The notes: generated by a model from the sequence alone, not told the origin. Shown: positions 1 to 5,783, counted from the stretch's first letter. The stretch: 6,856 nucleotides of DNA from Planctomycetaceae bacterium (GCA_031267635.1 JAIRYX010000333.1:1-6856), one strand, 5' to 3'. Numbers and translations are program-made.

Positions 1-2
1 TA

Positions 3-125
3 AGAATCGTCGATTTGTTAGACCTCGTGAACGACGACCCCAGAAAAATCAAAAAACTACCTTCCACTATCAAAAAACTCTTGAAAAGCACCGCGCAATA
101 TTTGTGGGAATACTTTTGGATATAG
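3..125 (+). CDS. C-terminal fragment of an unidentified protein (5' end outside window)
   Basis: The third forward frame is open from the window edge to TAG at 123-125 and gives about 40 residues. They begin RIVDLLDLVNDDPRKIKKLP and end with QYLWEYFWI. The acidic-then-lysine-rich helix-like stretch and aromatic tail look like an ordinary protein C-terminus. I do not recognise the family. The gene would converge on the RACo-like gene, with stop codons about 70 bp apart. The adjacent frame 2 is also open (to about 244) but runs into the opposite gene and is less protein-like. The fragment is short, so coding status is a judgement and not proven. Confidence 0.4.
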   Translation, partial: RIVDLLDLVNDDPRKIKKLPSTIKKLLKSTAQYLWEYFWI

Positions 126-193
126 CCCCCCCAATCGCGCCCTTATGCCCTGATATTTTAGATCATGAGTCACAAAAACTCTCGCGTCTCATC

Positions 194-1774
194 TCAAAAG
201 CTCAACGAATCGACAAACAAATCCTGAAAATTTTTGCTGTTTGACAATTCTATGTTTTGAACATCGGCGGCAACTTGCCGCATTTTTTCTCGAAAATCCA
301 TATTTAGCAAAAACGCTGTGCCGCCCGATTGCGCGGTATTGCCGACAAACTTGACTTTCGCTTTCAACTCCGGCGGAAGTAAGCCGACGTTCAATAAACT
401 CTTTTCGTTCAGATGATAGCCAAACGAACCGGCAATCTCAACGCGATTGACATCATTTGCCGTCAAATTCAATGTTGTTAAAAGCGATACGATACCGGAA
501 CGAATCGCTCCTTTCGCAAGCTGAACTTGACGAATATCATTGGACGACAAATACACGTTGTCTGCGATAAAATACGCTTTTTTTCCGTCTTTTTCCCGCA
601 ATCTTTCTATCGCTGTTTTGGACGCAAACCTTCCGTTTTTCCCGATGATTCCTGTTCTGACCAACTCGCCGACAACATCCAATAAACCGCTTCCGCAAAT
701 GCCGGCAGCAGGAACGCCGCCGATGACTTGAAGAGAAACGTTGCCGTCGTCTGCGATGCTGAAACTTTCCACCGCGCCGTTTCCCGCACGCATTCCGCAC
801 GCGATATTCATCCCTTCAAACGCCGGTCCTGCCGCCGTTGACGTTGCTATTAAGCAATCGTTTCTCGCCAATACCATTTCTCCGTTTGTGCCGACGTCAA
901 TAAACAACACCGTTTCTTGGGATTCATATAATTGCGATGCTAAAATGCCGGACGTAATATCCGCACCCACAAACGATGAAATAATCGGCGGCAAATAAAT
1001 CTTACCGAAAGATGAAATGTCCAGCCGCAACGCGGAAACGTATTCGCCGCCTTGAATTTGCGAAACATAAGGATATTGTCCCAGCGGTTTCGGGTTCACT
1101 CCGCACGCCAGATGAAGCATGGCGGTATTACCGCTGTAAACGACTTCGTAAATAGAATTCGTGCGGATTCCCGCTTTTGCCGCCAGATTTTTTATCATCT
1201 CGTTGAGCGCGTCCATCAGCACATTTTGCAACGTTATCAAACCGTTGTCGTCGCTTGCGAAATAGATTCGTGAAAGAACATCTTGTGCGTATGCACTTTG
1301 CGGATTCAGTCGGCTTTCGGACGCGGCTTCTTTTCCGTCGGACAAATTAACGAGCGACATAACAAGCGTTGTCGTTCCAATGTCCACAACGATTCCGTAA
1401 GAAAGATTTGTCGTATCGCCCAGTTCCGTTGTTAAAACGTTGTTGCCGCCGTAAACGACTGTTTTTTCGCCATCAAATCGCTTTGAAACAAACGGCTTCA
1501 ACGGATAAAAAAAACTTTGACCGCCAGACAAAATTTTTAATGTCCGGTTTTCTTGTTCTTTACTTTCGATACAGACGGTTGTATCTTGCGTAATGAAGGT
1601 TTGGCAGGCAAGTACATTTGTCGAATGGATTTTTACTTTGCATTTGCCGCATTTTCCTATCCCGTTGCACGGCGACTCCAACGCAACGTCTGCCAACCGC
1701 GCCGCTTCCAGAACGGTCGTACCGGATTTTATGAAAAGTGTTTTGTGTTCGTTTGCGAATGTAATTTCTGGCAA
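194..1774 (-). CDS. RACo-like [2Fe-2S]/ASKHA (DUF4445) protein, probable reductive activator of a corrinoid protein
   Basis: The product has 526 residues. Residues 1-85 form a plant-type ferredoxin domain with ligands C36, C42, C45 and C57 (C-X5-C-X2-C-X11-C). After a short linker comes an ASKHA ATPase fold. Its visible phosphate and nucleotide loops are DIGTTT (131-136), SGNTAMLHL (214-222), DVGTNGE (293-299), AGPAFEG (315-321), GICGSGLLD (358-366), IAGSFG (447-452) and GNTAQSGG (478-485). This is the architecture of RACo, which uses ATP to drive electron transfer that returns inactive Co(II) corrinoid to Co(I). It is somewhat shorter than the roughly 630-residue RACo of acetogens. The start is TTG: an in-frame TGA lies 12 nt upstream (1789-1787), and AAAAGGA sits 6 nt before the TTG. 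No corrinoid protein or methyltransferase gene is in the window, so the partner is unknown; a methionine synthase or methyltransferase elsewhere is inference. No cobalamin riboswitch was recognised upstream. Confidence 0.88.
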   Translation of the reverse strand: MPEITFANEHKTLFIKSGTTVLEAARLADVALESPCNGIGKCGKCKVKIHSTNVLACQTFITQDTTVCIESKEQENRTLKILSGGQSFFYPLKPFVSKRFDGEKTVVYGGNNVLTTELGDTTNLSYGIVVDIGTTTLVMSLVNLSDGKEAASESRLNPQSAYAQDVLSRIYFASDDNGLITLQNVLMDALNEMIKNLAAKAGIRTNSIYEVVYSGNTAMLHLACGVNPKPLGQYPYVSQIQGGEYVSALRLDISSFGKIYLPPIISSFVGADITSGILASQLYESQETVLFIDVGTNGEMVLARNDCLIATSTAAGPAFEGMNIACGMRAGNGAVESFSIADDGNVSLQVIGGVPAAGICGSGLLDVVGELVRTGIIGKNGRFASKTAIERLREKDGKKAYFIADNVYLSSNDIRQVQLAKGAIRSGIVSLLTTLNLTANDVNRVEIAGSFGYHLNEKSLLNVGLLPPELKAKVKFVGNTAQSGGTAFLLNMDFREKMRQVAADVQNIELSNSKNFQDLFVDSLSF

Positions 1775-1780
1775 GTTCAG

Positions 1781-1787
1781 TCCTTTT
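1781..1787 (-). promoter_or_regulatory. Shine-Dalgarno fixing the TTG start of the RACo-like gene
   Basis: Read on the minus strand, AAAAGGA is followed by a 6-nt spacer and then TTG (1774-1772). The frame is closed just upstream by TGA at 1789-1787, so no ATG or GTG start is available further out. Confidence 0.7.
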
Positions 1788-1810
1788 CACGACGGAAATA
1801 GAATCCTGGT

Positions 1811-1823
1811 AACTATTCAGTTG
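1811..1823. repeat. 13-bp word AACTATTCAGTTG, copy 1
   Basis: An identical 13-mer occurs at 4092-4104 in the region upstream of ilvB. Both copies lie upstream of a minus-strand gene and in the same orientation, 37 bp from the RACo-like start and 142 bp from the ilvB start. Function is unknown. Confidence 0.5.
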
Positions 1824-1824
1824 A

Positions 1825-1849
1825 TTGTCGTGTAGTATCCACACGGCAA
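1825..1849. other. Stem-loop in the 5' region of the RACo-like gene
   Basis: TTGTCGTGT (1825-1833) pairs with ACACGGCAA (1841-1849) around a 7-nt loop. The stem has 9 pairs, including one T-G wobble on the plus strand. It lies about 50 nt upstream of the TTG start and could sit in the 5' untranslated region. No U-run follows on the minus strand, so it is not a typical terminator. A regulatory role is inference. Confidence 0.4.
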
Positions 1850-2004
1850 CTGGGTAACTACTGTTAATCTTACCGGAAAATATTATTGTAGCCCTTATTT
1901 ATAAAATTTCAGTAGTAGCCCGAATTACACCCCAATTTTCTATTGCGTTTTCAAATATTGTCCCCCAAAAAACGAAACAATCAGCGAAATTTTAATAACA
2001 AATC

Positions 2005-2041
2005 CTGTTCCCAAAGTTTCTTTTGTCCTTAACGTCCCTTT
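2005..2041 (-). repeat. Dispersed GGGAC-N5-GGAC repeat, copy C
   Basis: Read on the minus strand this is AAAGGGACGTTAAGGAC, then AAAAG and ACTTTGGGAAC. It aligns over its whole length, with small gaps, to the plus-strand copy at 5828-5866. The 17-bp word TTTTGTCCTTAACGTCC (2021-2037, plus strand) recurs exactly at 4225-4241. It begins about 120 nt after the ilvB stop and about 265 nt before the RACo-like start, and points the same way as both genes. Confidence 0.6.
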
Positions 2042-2159
2042 GTTTAATGAAAACAAAATTTCATCTGTTTGTTCCGTTATTCTGCGTGTTCTATGGTTGT
2101 ATTTACAATATCTGCCTTCATTTGTGAAATCTGCTGACTGATGATTCTAAAATTTCGTG

Positions 2160-3950
2160 TCATCCCAGAATAATGTCCTGCACGGTTCCTCCGGCGGGAA
2201 TCATTGGTAAGACATGTTCCTGATACGGTATGGTTACGTCGAGCAAAAACGGAGCGTCTGATTCTATCATTTCACGCACCGCATCGGCGAGTTCTCCCGG
2301 CTGGGAAACTAATCGCGATTGCCAGCCGTAACCGCGAGCGATTTCACAAAAATCGGGATAACGCTCTTCCGGTCCGATACCGACGCCTTGTCCCGTGACT
2401 TCCGGGTGGTCGATTGGTCCCAAATAAGTATTGCCGCGATTCGACGCATAAAAACGATCTTCCCATTGCACAACCATGCCGAGATGCTGATTGTTTAGCA
2501 ACATCACCTTGACCGGAAGTTTTTCACAAAAACACGCACCCATCTCCTGAATGTTCATCTGCAAACTACCGTCGCCGTCCACATTGACTACCAATTTGTC
2601 GGGATTCGCGGCTTTGGCACCCATTGCGGCGGGCAGTCCGAAGCCCATCGTGCCGAGTCCTCCGCTTGTCAGCCATGTCCGCGGCGTTTTGAATTTGTAA
2701 AACTGTGCCGTCCACATCTGATGTTGCCCTACGCCGGACGTGATAATTGTGTCGCGATCTTTTGTCGCTTTCCAAAGTTCCTCAACTGCCTGTTGCGGCA
2801 CAATATGAGCAGGATTTGTCGTGTAATGCAAAGGGTAACGTTTTTTCCAGTCGTCGATTTTTGCGTGCCAATGCGTCAAGTCGGCGTCGGACGGAGTGAC
2901 GACGCGGTTTAATTTCGTTAAAAAGTACGCCGCATCGCTAACAATCGCCACGTTTGCCTGTTTGATTTTGTTGATTTCTGATGGATCAATGTCCACGTGT
3001 ATAATCGTCGCATTTTTTGCAAACTCACTCACTTTGCCAGTCACTCGGTCTGTAAATCGTACACCAATCGCAATGAGCAGATCCGATTCCGCGATGGCGT
3101 AATTTGCGTAAACTGAACCGTGCATTCCGGGCATTCCTAAACTGAGCGGATGTTCTCGCGGAAACGATGACAATGCCGTTAGCGTTGTTGTCACAGGAAT
3201 TTGTGTTTTTTCTACCAGTTTTAAAAGTTCCGCCGCCGCTTCTGCTACAATCACTCCGCCGCCGACACACAGCACCGGACGTTTCGCGGTACGAATCGCA
3301 TCAGCAACTGTTTTGACTTCCGTGTCGGTCGCTTGTCGAAGTTCGCCGTTATAGCCGGGAAGATTCATCGGAACATCAAAATCTGCCGCATATTGCGCAA
3401 TTTGCACGTTTTTCGGAATATCAACCAACACCGGACCGGGACGGCCTGTTGTTGCCACATAAATTGCCTCTTTTATCAAACGAGCTGTATCTTTGACATC
3501 CGTAATAAGGCAATGATGTTTTGTAATGCTTCGGCAAACTTCAGTAATCGGCGTTTCCTGAAATGCGTCATATCCGATTGAATTTGTGTTAACCTGTCCG
3601 CAAATCGCGAGCAATGGTATGCTATCGAGTTTCGCGTCGGCGATAGCAGTCAGAAGGTTAGTCGCTCCAGGACCGCTTGTTACCATGCAAACCCCCAATT
3701 CGCCAGTTGAACGTGCGATTCCCTGTGCAGCGAAGCCGCCGCCCTGTTCATGACGCGGAAGTATCACACGAATTTTGTTGCGATAACGAGTCAACGCTTG
3801 GTGCAACGGAATGGTATAACCGCCCGGATACGCGAACATATTCGTAACGCCATGCTGAACAAGCGAGCGAACAACAATATCCGCTCCACTTAATATCTGT
3901 TGGTCACTAGACTTATGCGTTCCCGGCAGTGATTGACTGGATTGACTCAC
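2160..3950 (-). CDS. ilvB: Acetolactate (acetohydroxyacid) synthase, large catalytic subunit
   Basis: The enzyme condenses two pyruvates, or pyruvate and 2-oxobutyrate, as the first common step of valine, leucine and isoleucine synthesis, in the cytoplasm with ThDP, Mg2+ and FAD. The 596-residue length fits the family. The N-terminal ThDP domain has YPGG (41-44) and catalytic E68 in LPRHEQGG. The central FAD domain has GMHGSVYANYA (275-285), GVRFTDRVTGK (296-306) and HVDID (318-322). The C-terminal ThDP domain has GVGQHQMW (406-413), the Mg/ThDP motif GDGS (459-462) to N486/N487, and QWEDRFY (495-501). The ending HVLPMIPAGGT is strikingly plant-like. The start is GTG: TAA at 3965-3963 closes the frame just upstream, and AAGGA lies 9 nt before it. 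No ilvN or ilvC neighbour is present, so the regulatory subunit must be elsewhere or absent. Confidence 0.95.
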   Translation of the reverse strand: MSQSSQSLPGTHKSSDQQILSGADIVVRSLVQHGVTNMFAYPGGYTIPLHQALTRYRNKIRVILPRHEQGGGFAAQGIARSTGELGVCMVTSGPGATNLLTAIADAKLDSIPLLAICGQVNTNSIGYDAFQETPITEVCRSITKHHCLITDVKDTARLIKEAIYVATTGRPGPVLVDIPKNVQIAQYAADFDVPMNLPGYNGELRQATDTEVKTVADAIRTAKRPVLCVGGGVIVAEAAAELLKLVEKTQIPVTTTLTALSSFPREHPLSLGMPGMHGSVYANYAIAESDLLIAIGVRFTDRVTGKVSEFAKNATIIHVDIDPSEINKIKQANVAIVSDAAYFLTKLNRVVTPSDADLTHWHAKIDDWKKRYPLHYTTNPAHIVPQQAVEELWKATKDRDTIITSGVGQHQMWTAQFYKFKTPRTWLTSGGLGTMGFGLPAAMGAKAANPDKLVVNVDGDGSLQMNIQEMGACFCEKLPVKVMLLNNQHLGMVVQWEDRFYASNRGNTYLGPIDHPEVTGQGVGIGPEERYPDFCEIARGYGWQSRLVSQPGELADAVREMIESDAPFLLDVTIPYQEHVLPMIPAGGTVQDIILG

Positions 3951-3959
3951 AACAATTAT

Positions 3960-3964
3960 TCCTT
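3960..3964 (-). promoter_or_regulatory. Shine-Dalgarno fixing the GTG start of ilvB
   Basis: AAGGA on the minus strand lies 9 nt upstream of GTG (3950-3948). An in-frame TAA (3965-3963) overlaps its edge, which rules out any longer N-terminus. Confidence 0.65.
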
Positions 3965-3976
3965 ACTTTATAAAGT
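3965..3976. promoter_or_regulatory. 12-bp perfect palindrome beside the ilvB ribosome-binding site
   Basis: ACTTTATAAAGT is its own reverse complement and abuts the AAGGA element of ilvB. Its position, about 15-26 nt before the start codon, would suit a repressor operator or a small mRNA hairpin. AT-rich palindromes of this size also arise by chance, so the role is inference. Confidence 0.3.
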
Positions 3977-4091
3977 GGAGATAGTAATTTTTAATTGACT
4001 TAACATTTTCAAGATTTCCTATTTTATTAGGAGGCGGATTTTTTTCAAGAGCAATAAATAAAAATGCTCTATTTGATTGTTGATTTTTTGC

Positions 4092-4104
4092 AACTATTCA
4101 GTTG
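4092..4104. repeat. 13-bp word AACTATTCAGTTG, copy 2
   Basis: Identical to 1811-1823 and in the same orientation, in the upstream region of ilvB. The flanking bases differ (T versus C before, A versus T after). Confidence 0.5.
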
Positions 4105-4224
4105 TCAGCGAGTTTTTACTTGTTTTTTTGATACGCTTGTGTTTTCTGTAACAAATAATATTCCATTCCGCTAAAGACGACATATTGGTAGAGGTAGTAA
4201 CGGATTCTTAAATTTTACCAAGTA

Positions 4225-4245
4225 TTTTGTCCTTAACGTCCTTTT
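4225..4245 (-). repeat. Dispersed GGGAC-N5-GGAC repeat, short copy D
   Basis: The minus strand reads AAAAGGACGTTAAGGACAAAA. Seventeen bases (4225-4241) are identical to 2021-2037. Like copy C it points in the direction of the downstream minus-strand gene, about 275 nt before the ilvB start. The longer ACTTTGGG extension of copies A and C is not evident here. Confidence 0.55.
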
Positions 4246-4260
4246 TTTGAGCGGGAAAAA

Positions 4261-4294
4261 AGATTTTGAAATTTTCAAGAAAATTTCAAAATCT
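4261..4294. repeat. Perfect 16-bp inverted repeat with 2-nt centre
   Basis: AGATTTTGAAATTTTC (4261-4276) and its exact reverse complement (4279-4294) flank AA. On the minus strand the hairpin runs into a T stretch (the T at 4261 plus five more to 4256), so it resembles a terminator for leftward transcription. On the plus strand it is followed by CCC. It lies about 130 bp upstream of ATG 4424 and 310 bp upstream of ilvB. It may be a terminator, an attenuator or a protein-binding palindrome; the stem is AT-rich, which weakens the terminator reading. Confidence 0.6.
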
Positions 4295-4408
4295 CCCACA
4301 TTCCCCTTTGCAGATTCCGAATTTTGGTGTATGATGGTTATTAATAAAATTAATTGTTAGACTAAAATTAACGGTAATTTTTGTCTTTCAAATTCAAAAA
4401 ACTAAACT

Positions 4409-4415
4409 GAAGAGG
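4409..4415 (+). promoter_or_regulatory. Shine-Dalgarno for ATG 4424
   Basis: GAAGAGG ends 8 nt before ATG at 4424-4426. By contrast, no purine-rich ribosome-binding site precedes GTG 4462, the only ATG/GTG/TTG start available in the conserved DUF1559 frame. This argues that translation begins at 4424. Confidence 0.65.
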
Positions 4416-4423
4416 TTTCAGCG

Positions 4424-4504
4424 ATGAAAAAGCTAAACAAAGCGTTTAATTTTCTCGGATTGTGTCAGAATATTGTGGGGGGGGGGGGTACGCAATATGG
4501 CTAA
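4424..4504 (+). CDS. Probable true N-terminal leader of the DUF1559 gene, out of frame as sequenced
   Basis: ATG 4424, with a good Shine-Dalgarno, begins MKKLNKAFNFLGLCQNIV and then enters the G12 tract. With 12 G it reads four glycines, then TQYG, and stops at TAA 4502-4504 after 26 codons. One extra G or two fewer would carry this frame directly into the prepilin-like frame, giving a leader of 58-59 residues before the predicted cleavage site. The lysine-rich start fits the N-terminus of an exported protein. It is therefore read as the 5' part of the next gene and not as an independent peptide, although a translated 26-residue product in the present state is possible. Confidence 0.6.
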   Translation: MKKLNKAFNFLGLCQNIVGGGGTQYG

Positions 4505-5670
4505 AATACCGTATTTTACGTGCGATTTCACTCTTTTTTGCCCGTATTATTGCGAGCATTTCTGCCCGATTTGGAAAACGATCTTCTGTTCGCCGAGCGT
4601 TTACGCTGGTCGAACTTTTAGTTGTGATTGCAATCATTGGGATTTTGATTGCGTTACTCTTGCCTGCCGTTCAAGCTGCACGCGAAGCGGCGCGGCGGAT
4701 GCAGTGTAGCAACAAGCTGAAACAGCTTGGACTTGCGATCCATAATTACCATGACGCAACCAAAGCGATACCTGCCGGAATGTCGGCGTTTGAAAACCAC
4801 ACCCACAGCGACCGCCGTAGATTTAGTGCGATGGTTAAACTGTGTCCCTATATTGAGCTTCAGGCGGTTTACGACCAGATTGCCAATAAACTTGATTGTG
4901 GAGCTTTCCAGAATTACCCGTCTGATGTATCAGGAAAAACTCAAGACGCTTTTGTGTGTCCAACCAACACCGGCGAGGTTCCTATCTCCGCTGCCGACAA
5001 TCATGGACGTAACAACTATCACGTTATGTACGGTGACACAATTACCAATGGAGATAACAGCAGGACTTGCAATGACAGTACTAATTCCGCTTACGCTTGT
5101 CCTCGCGGCTTTTTCGGGCTTCGCTTGTCGTTCAAAGGATTTGGCGGAATTTCTGACGGTCTTTCCAATACGATTGCCATAAGCGAGCGTATCGGTCTTC
5201 AAGCTTCACGCGGGCAATATAATTCCACAAGACCGAAAGCGGGAACCGTGAAAATTGGTAGTTCGTGGAACCGCGACCAAACGGCAACACGGCTTCAATG
5301 TATTACGGAATCCCAGAAAACAGATGCGACACCAGCCGGAAACAGCGCCGGTATTCAATGGGGTAGCGGCGATACCAGCGTGAATGGTCTTTCAACTGTC
5401 ATGGCTCCTAATACGGCTTCGTGCGCGGGAGAAGATTGGGGCGGTCAAATGGTTTTGAACACGCCGTCCAGCAATCACACCAGCGGTATCAACGGACTTT
5501 ACGGCGATGGTTCCGTTCACTTTATTTCAGATACGATTAACACATTAACAAGCGGGCAATCGGATGCGTCTGCGATCACGAAAAGCCACGAAGAAGCGGG
5601 AACATCAATTTGGGGCGTTTGGGGCGCATTGGGTTCCGCTATCGGAGGCGAATCGGTTGCCATTCCGTGA
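4462..5670 (+). CDS. DUF1559 protein with prepilin-type N-terminal methylation/cleavage signal
   Basis: Numbered from GTG 4462, the product has 402 residues. KRSSVRRA precedes the prepilin motif FTLVE (47-51, glutamate E51) and a hydrophobic helix VVIAIIGILIALLLPAV (54-70). Ala46 stands where Gly is usual before the cleavage site. QAAREAARRMQCSNKLKQLG (71-90) and IHNYHDA are the conserved DUF1559 start, and H339-X9-D349-G350 is the family's C-terminal signature. The protein should be processed like a type IV pilin or type II secretion pseudopilin and displayed at the envelope. Its exact function is not established for the family. Cysteines at 128, 145, 166, 203, 213, 280 and 321 could form disulfides. 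The GTG has no ribosome-binding site, and no in-frame ATG exists before residue 80. The real start is probably ATG 4424, separated by the G12 tract, so this is the body of a gene currently out of frame. A terminator follows the stop codon. Confidence 0.9.
   Translation: MSEYCGGGGYAIWLKYRILRAISLFFARIIASISARFGKRSSVRRAFTLVELLVVIAIIGILIALLLPAVQAAREAARRMQCSNKLKQLGLAIHNYHDATKAIPAGMSAFENHTHSDRRRFSAMVKLCPYIELQAVYDQIANKLDCGAFQNYPSDVSGKTQDAFVCPTNTGEVPISAADNHGRNNYHVMYGDTITNGDNSRTCNDSTNSAYACPRGFFGLRLSFKGFGGISDGLSNTIAISERIGLQASRGQYNSTRPKAGTVKIGSSWNRDQTATRLQCITESQKTDATPAGNSAGIQWGSGDTSVNGLSTVMAPNTASCAGEDWGGQMVLNTPSSNHTSGINGLYGDGSVHFISDTINTLTSGQSDASAITKSHEEAGTSIWGVWGALGSAIGGESVAIP
4477..4488 (+). repeat. Run of 12 G inside the DUF1559 leader (possible phase-variation tract)
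   Basis: Twelve consecutive G lie between the well-initiated ATG 4424 frame and the conserved DUF1559 frame. In the present phase the ATG frame ends at 4502-4504. With 11 G it would enter the third frame, which stops at 4707-4709. With 10 or 13 G it would be full length. G tracts of this length are classic slipped-strand mutation sites, and also classic assembly error sites. Confidence 0.75.
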
Positions 5671-5721
5671 TGGATTCACACAGTGAAACTTACGGATATG
5701 ATGAAAACGCAGAGCAAAATT

Positions 5722-5783
5722 TGTCGAGGCGGTACTTGCCGCTCGGTTCAGAGTAACGGCAACGTTTGCCTCGACATTTTTTT
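5722..5783 (+). terminator. Strong intrinsic terminator after the DUF1559 gene
   Basis: TGTCGAGGC (5722-5730) pairs perfectly with GCCTCGACA (5768-5776) and is followed at once by seven T (5777-5783). Inside it a second stem, TTGCCG (5736-5741) with CGGCAA (5757-5762), closes a 15-nt loop across a 5x5 internal loop. It lies about 50 nt after the stop codon, so the lipoprotein gene probably needs its own promoter. Confidence 0.85.

Larger units (their letters stand above)
1775..2159. other. Intergenic gap between ilvB and the RACo-like gene; no gene seen
   Basis: This 385-bp AT-rich gap has no convincing ORF. It holds the RACo ribosome-binding site, the stem-loop at 1825-1849, and two direct copies of GTAGCCC (1888-1894 and 1915-1921). 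It also holds a related G-run word (minus-strand TTGGGGGACAA, about 1957-1967) and the repeat copy at 2005-2041. No clear intrinsic terminator follows ilvB. A gap this long suggests that the two minus-strand genes have separate transcripts. Confidence 0.55.
3951..4423. other. Divergent intergenic region between ilvB and the DUF1559 gene; no gene seen
   Basis: This is 473 bp of AT-rich DNA without a credible ORF on either strand. From left to right it holds the ilvB ribosome-binding site and palindrome, a weak AGAGCA/TGCTCT hairpin near 4050-4072, the 13-bp word at 4092-4104, the dispersed motif at 4225-4245, the long palindrome at 4261-4294 and the Shine-Dalgarno of the ATG at 4424. It should hold promoters for both divergent genes. 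A weak TTGGTG/TAAAAT pair (4324-4350, 15-nt spacer) is the only plus-strand candidate I saw, and it is poor. No T-box or branched-chain amino acid leader peptide was recognised. Confidence 0.5.

Noticed and set aside
126..132. C7 run after the left-edge gene as a second phase-variation tract
   Set aside because: It lies just after the presumed stop codon and outside any reading frame, and seven bases is short.
2..244. Open frame 2 at the left edge on the plus strand
   Set aside because: It runs about 50 bp into the convergent RACo-like gene, and its translation is less protein-like than frame 3, which ends cleanly at 125.
1560..1844. 94-codon minus-strand ORF overlapping the start of the RACo-like gene
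   Set aside because: It overlaps the ferredoxin domain in another frame and has no recognisable motif. The RACo frame has a ribosome-binding site and conserved cysteines.
1775..2159. Cobalamin riboswitch upstream of the RACo-like gene
   Set aside because: No B12-box-like conserved block could be seen. The region is mostly AT-rich with short repeats.
3951..4423. T-box, leader-peptide attenuator or other known riboswitch before ilvB
   Set aside because: No T-box core sequence, no run of Ile/Leu/Val codons in a short ORF and no known aptamer core were recognised on the minus strand.
4462..4464. GTG 4462 as the genuine start of the DUF1559 gene
   Set aside because: No Shine-Dalgarno precedes it, and a well-placed GAAGAGG plus ATG lies 38 nt upstream. 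It is kept only as the formal boundary of the open frame.
4473..4709. 78-codon plus-strand ORF in the third frame across the G tract
   Set aside because: Translation is cysteine-rich and family-less, and it overlaps the prepilin motif out of frame. It is only what an 11-G tract would produce from ATG 4424 before stopping.
4727..5182. 151-codon plus-strand ORF inside the DUF1559 gene
   Set aside because: It is in another frame of a strongly conserved gene and its translation shows no family motif. It is a shadow.
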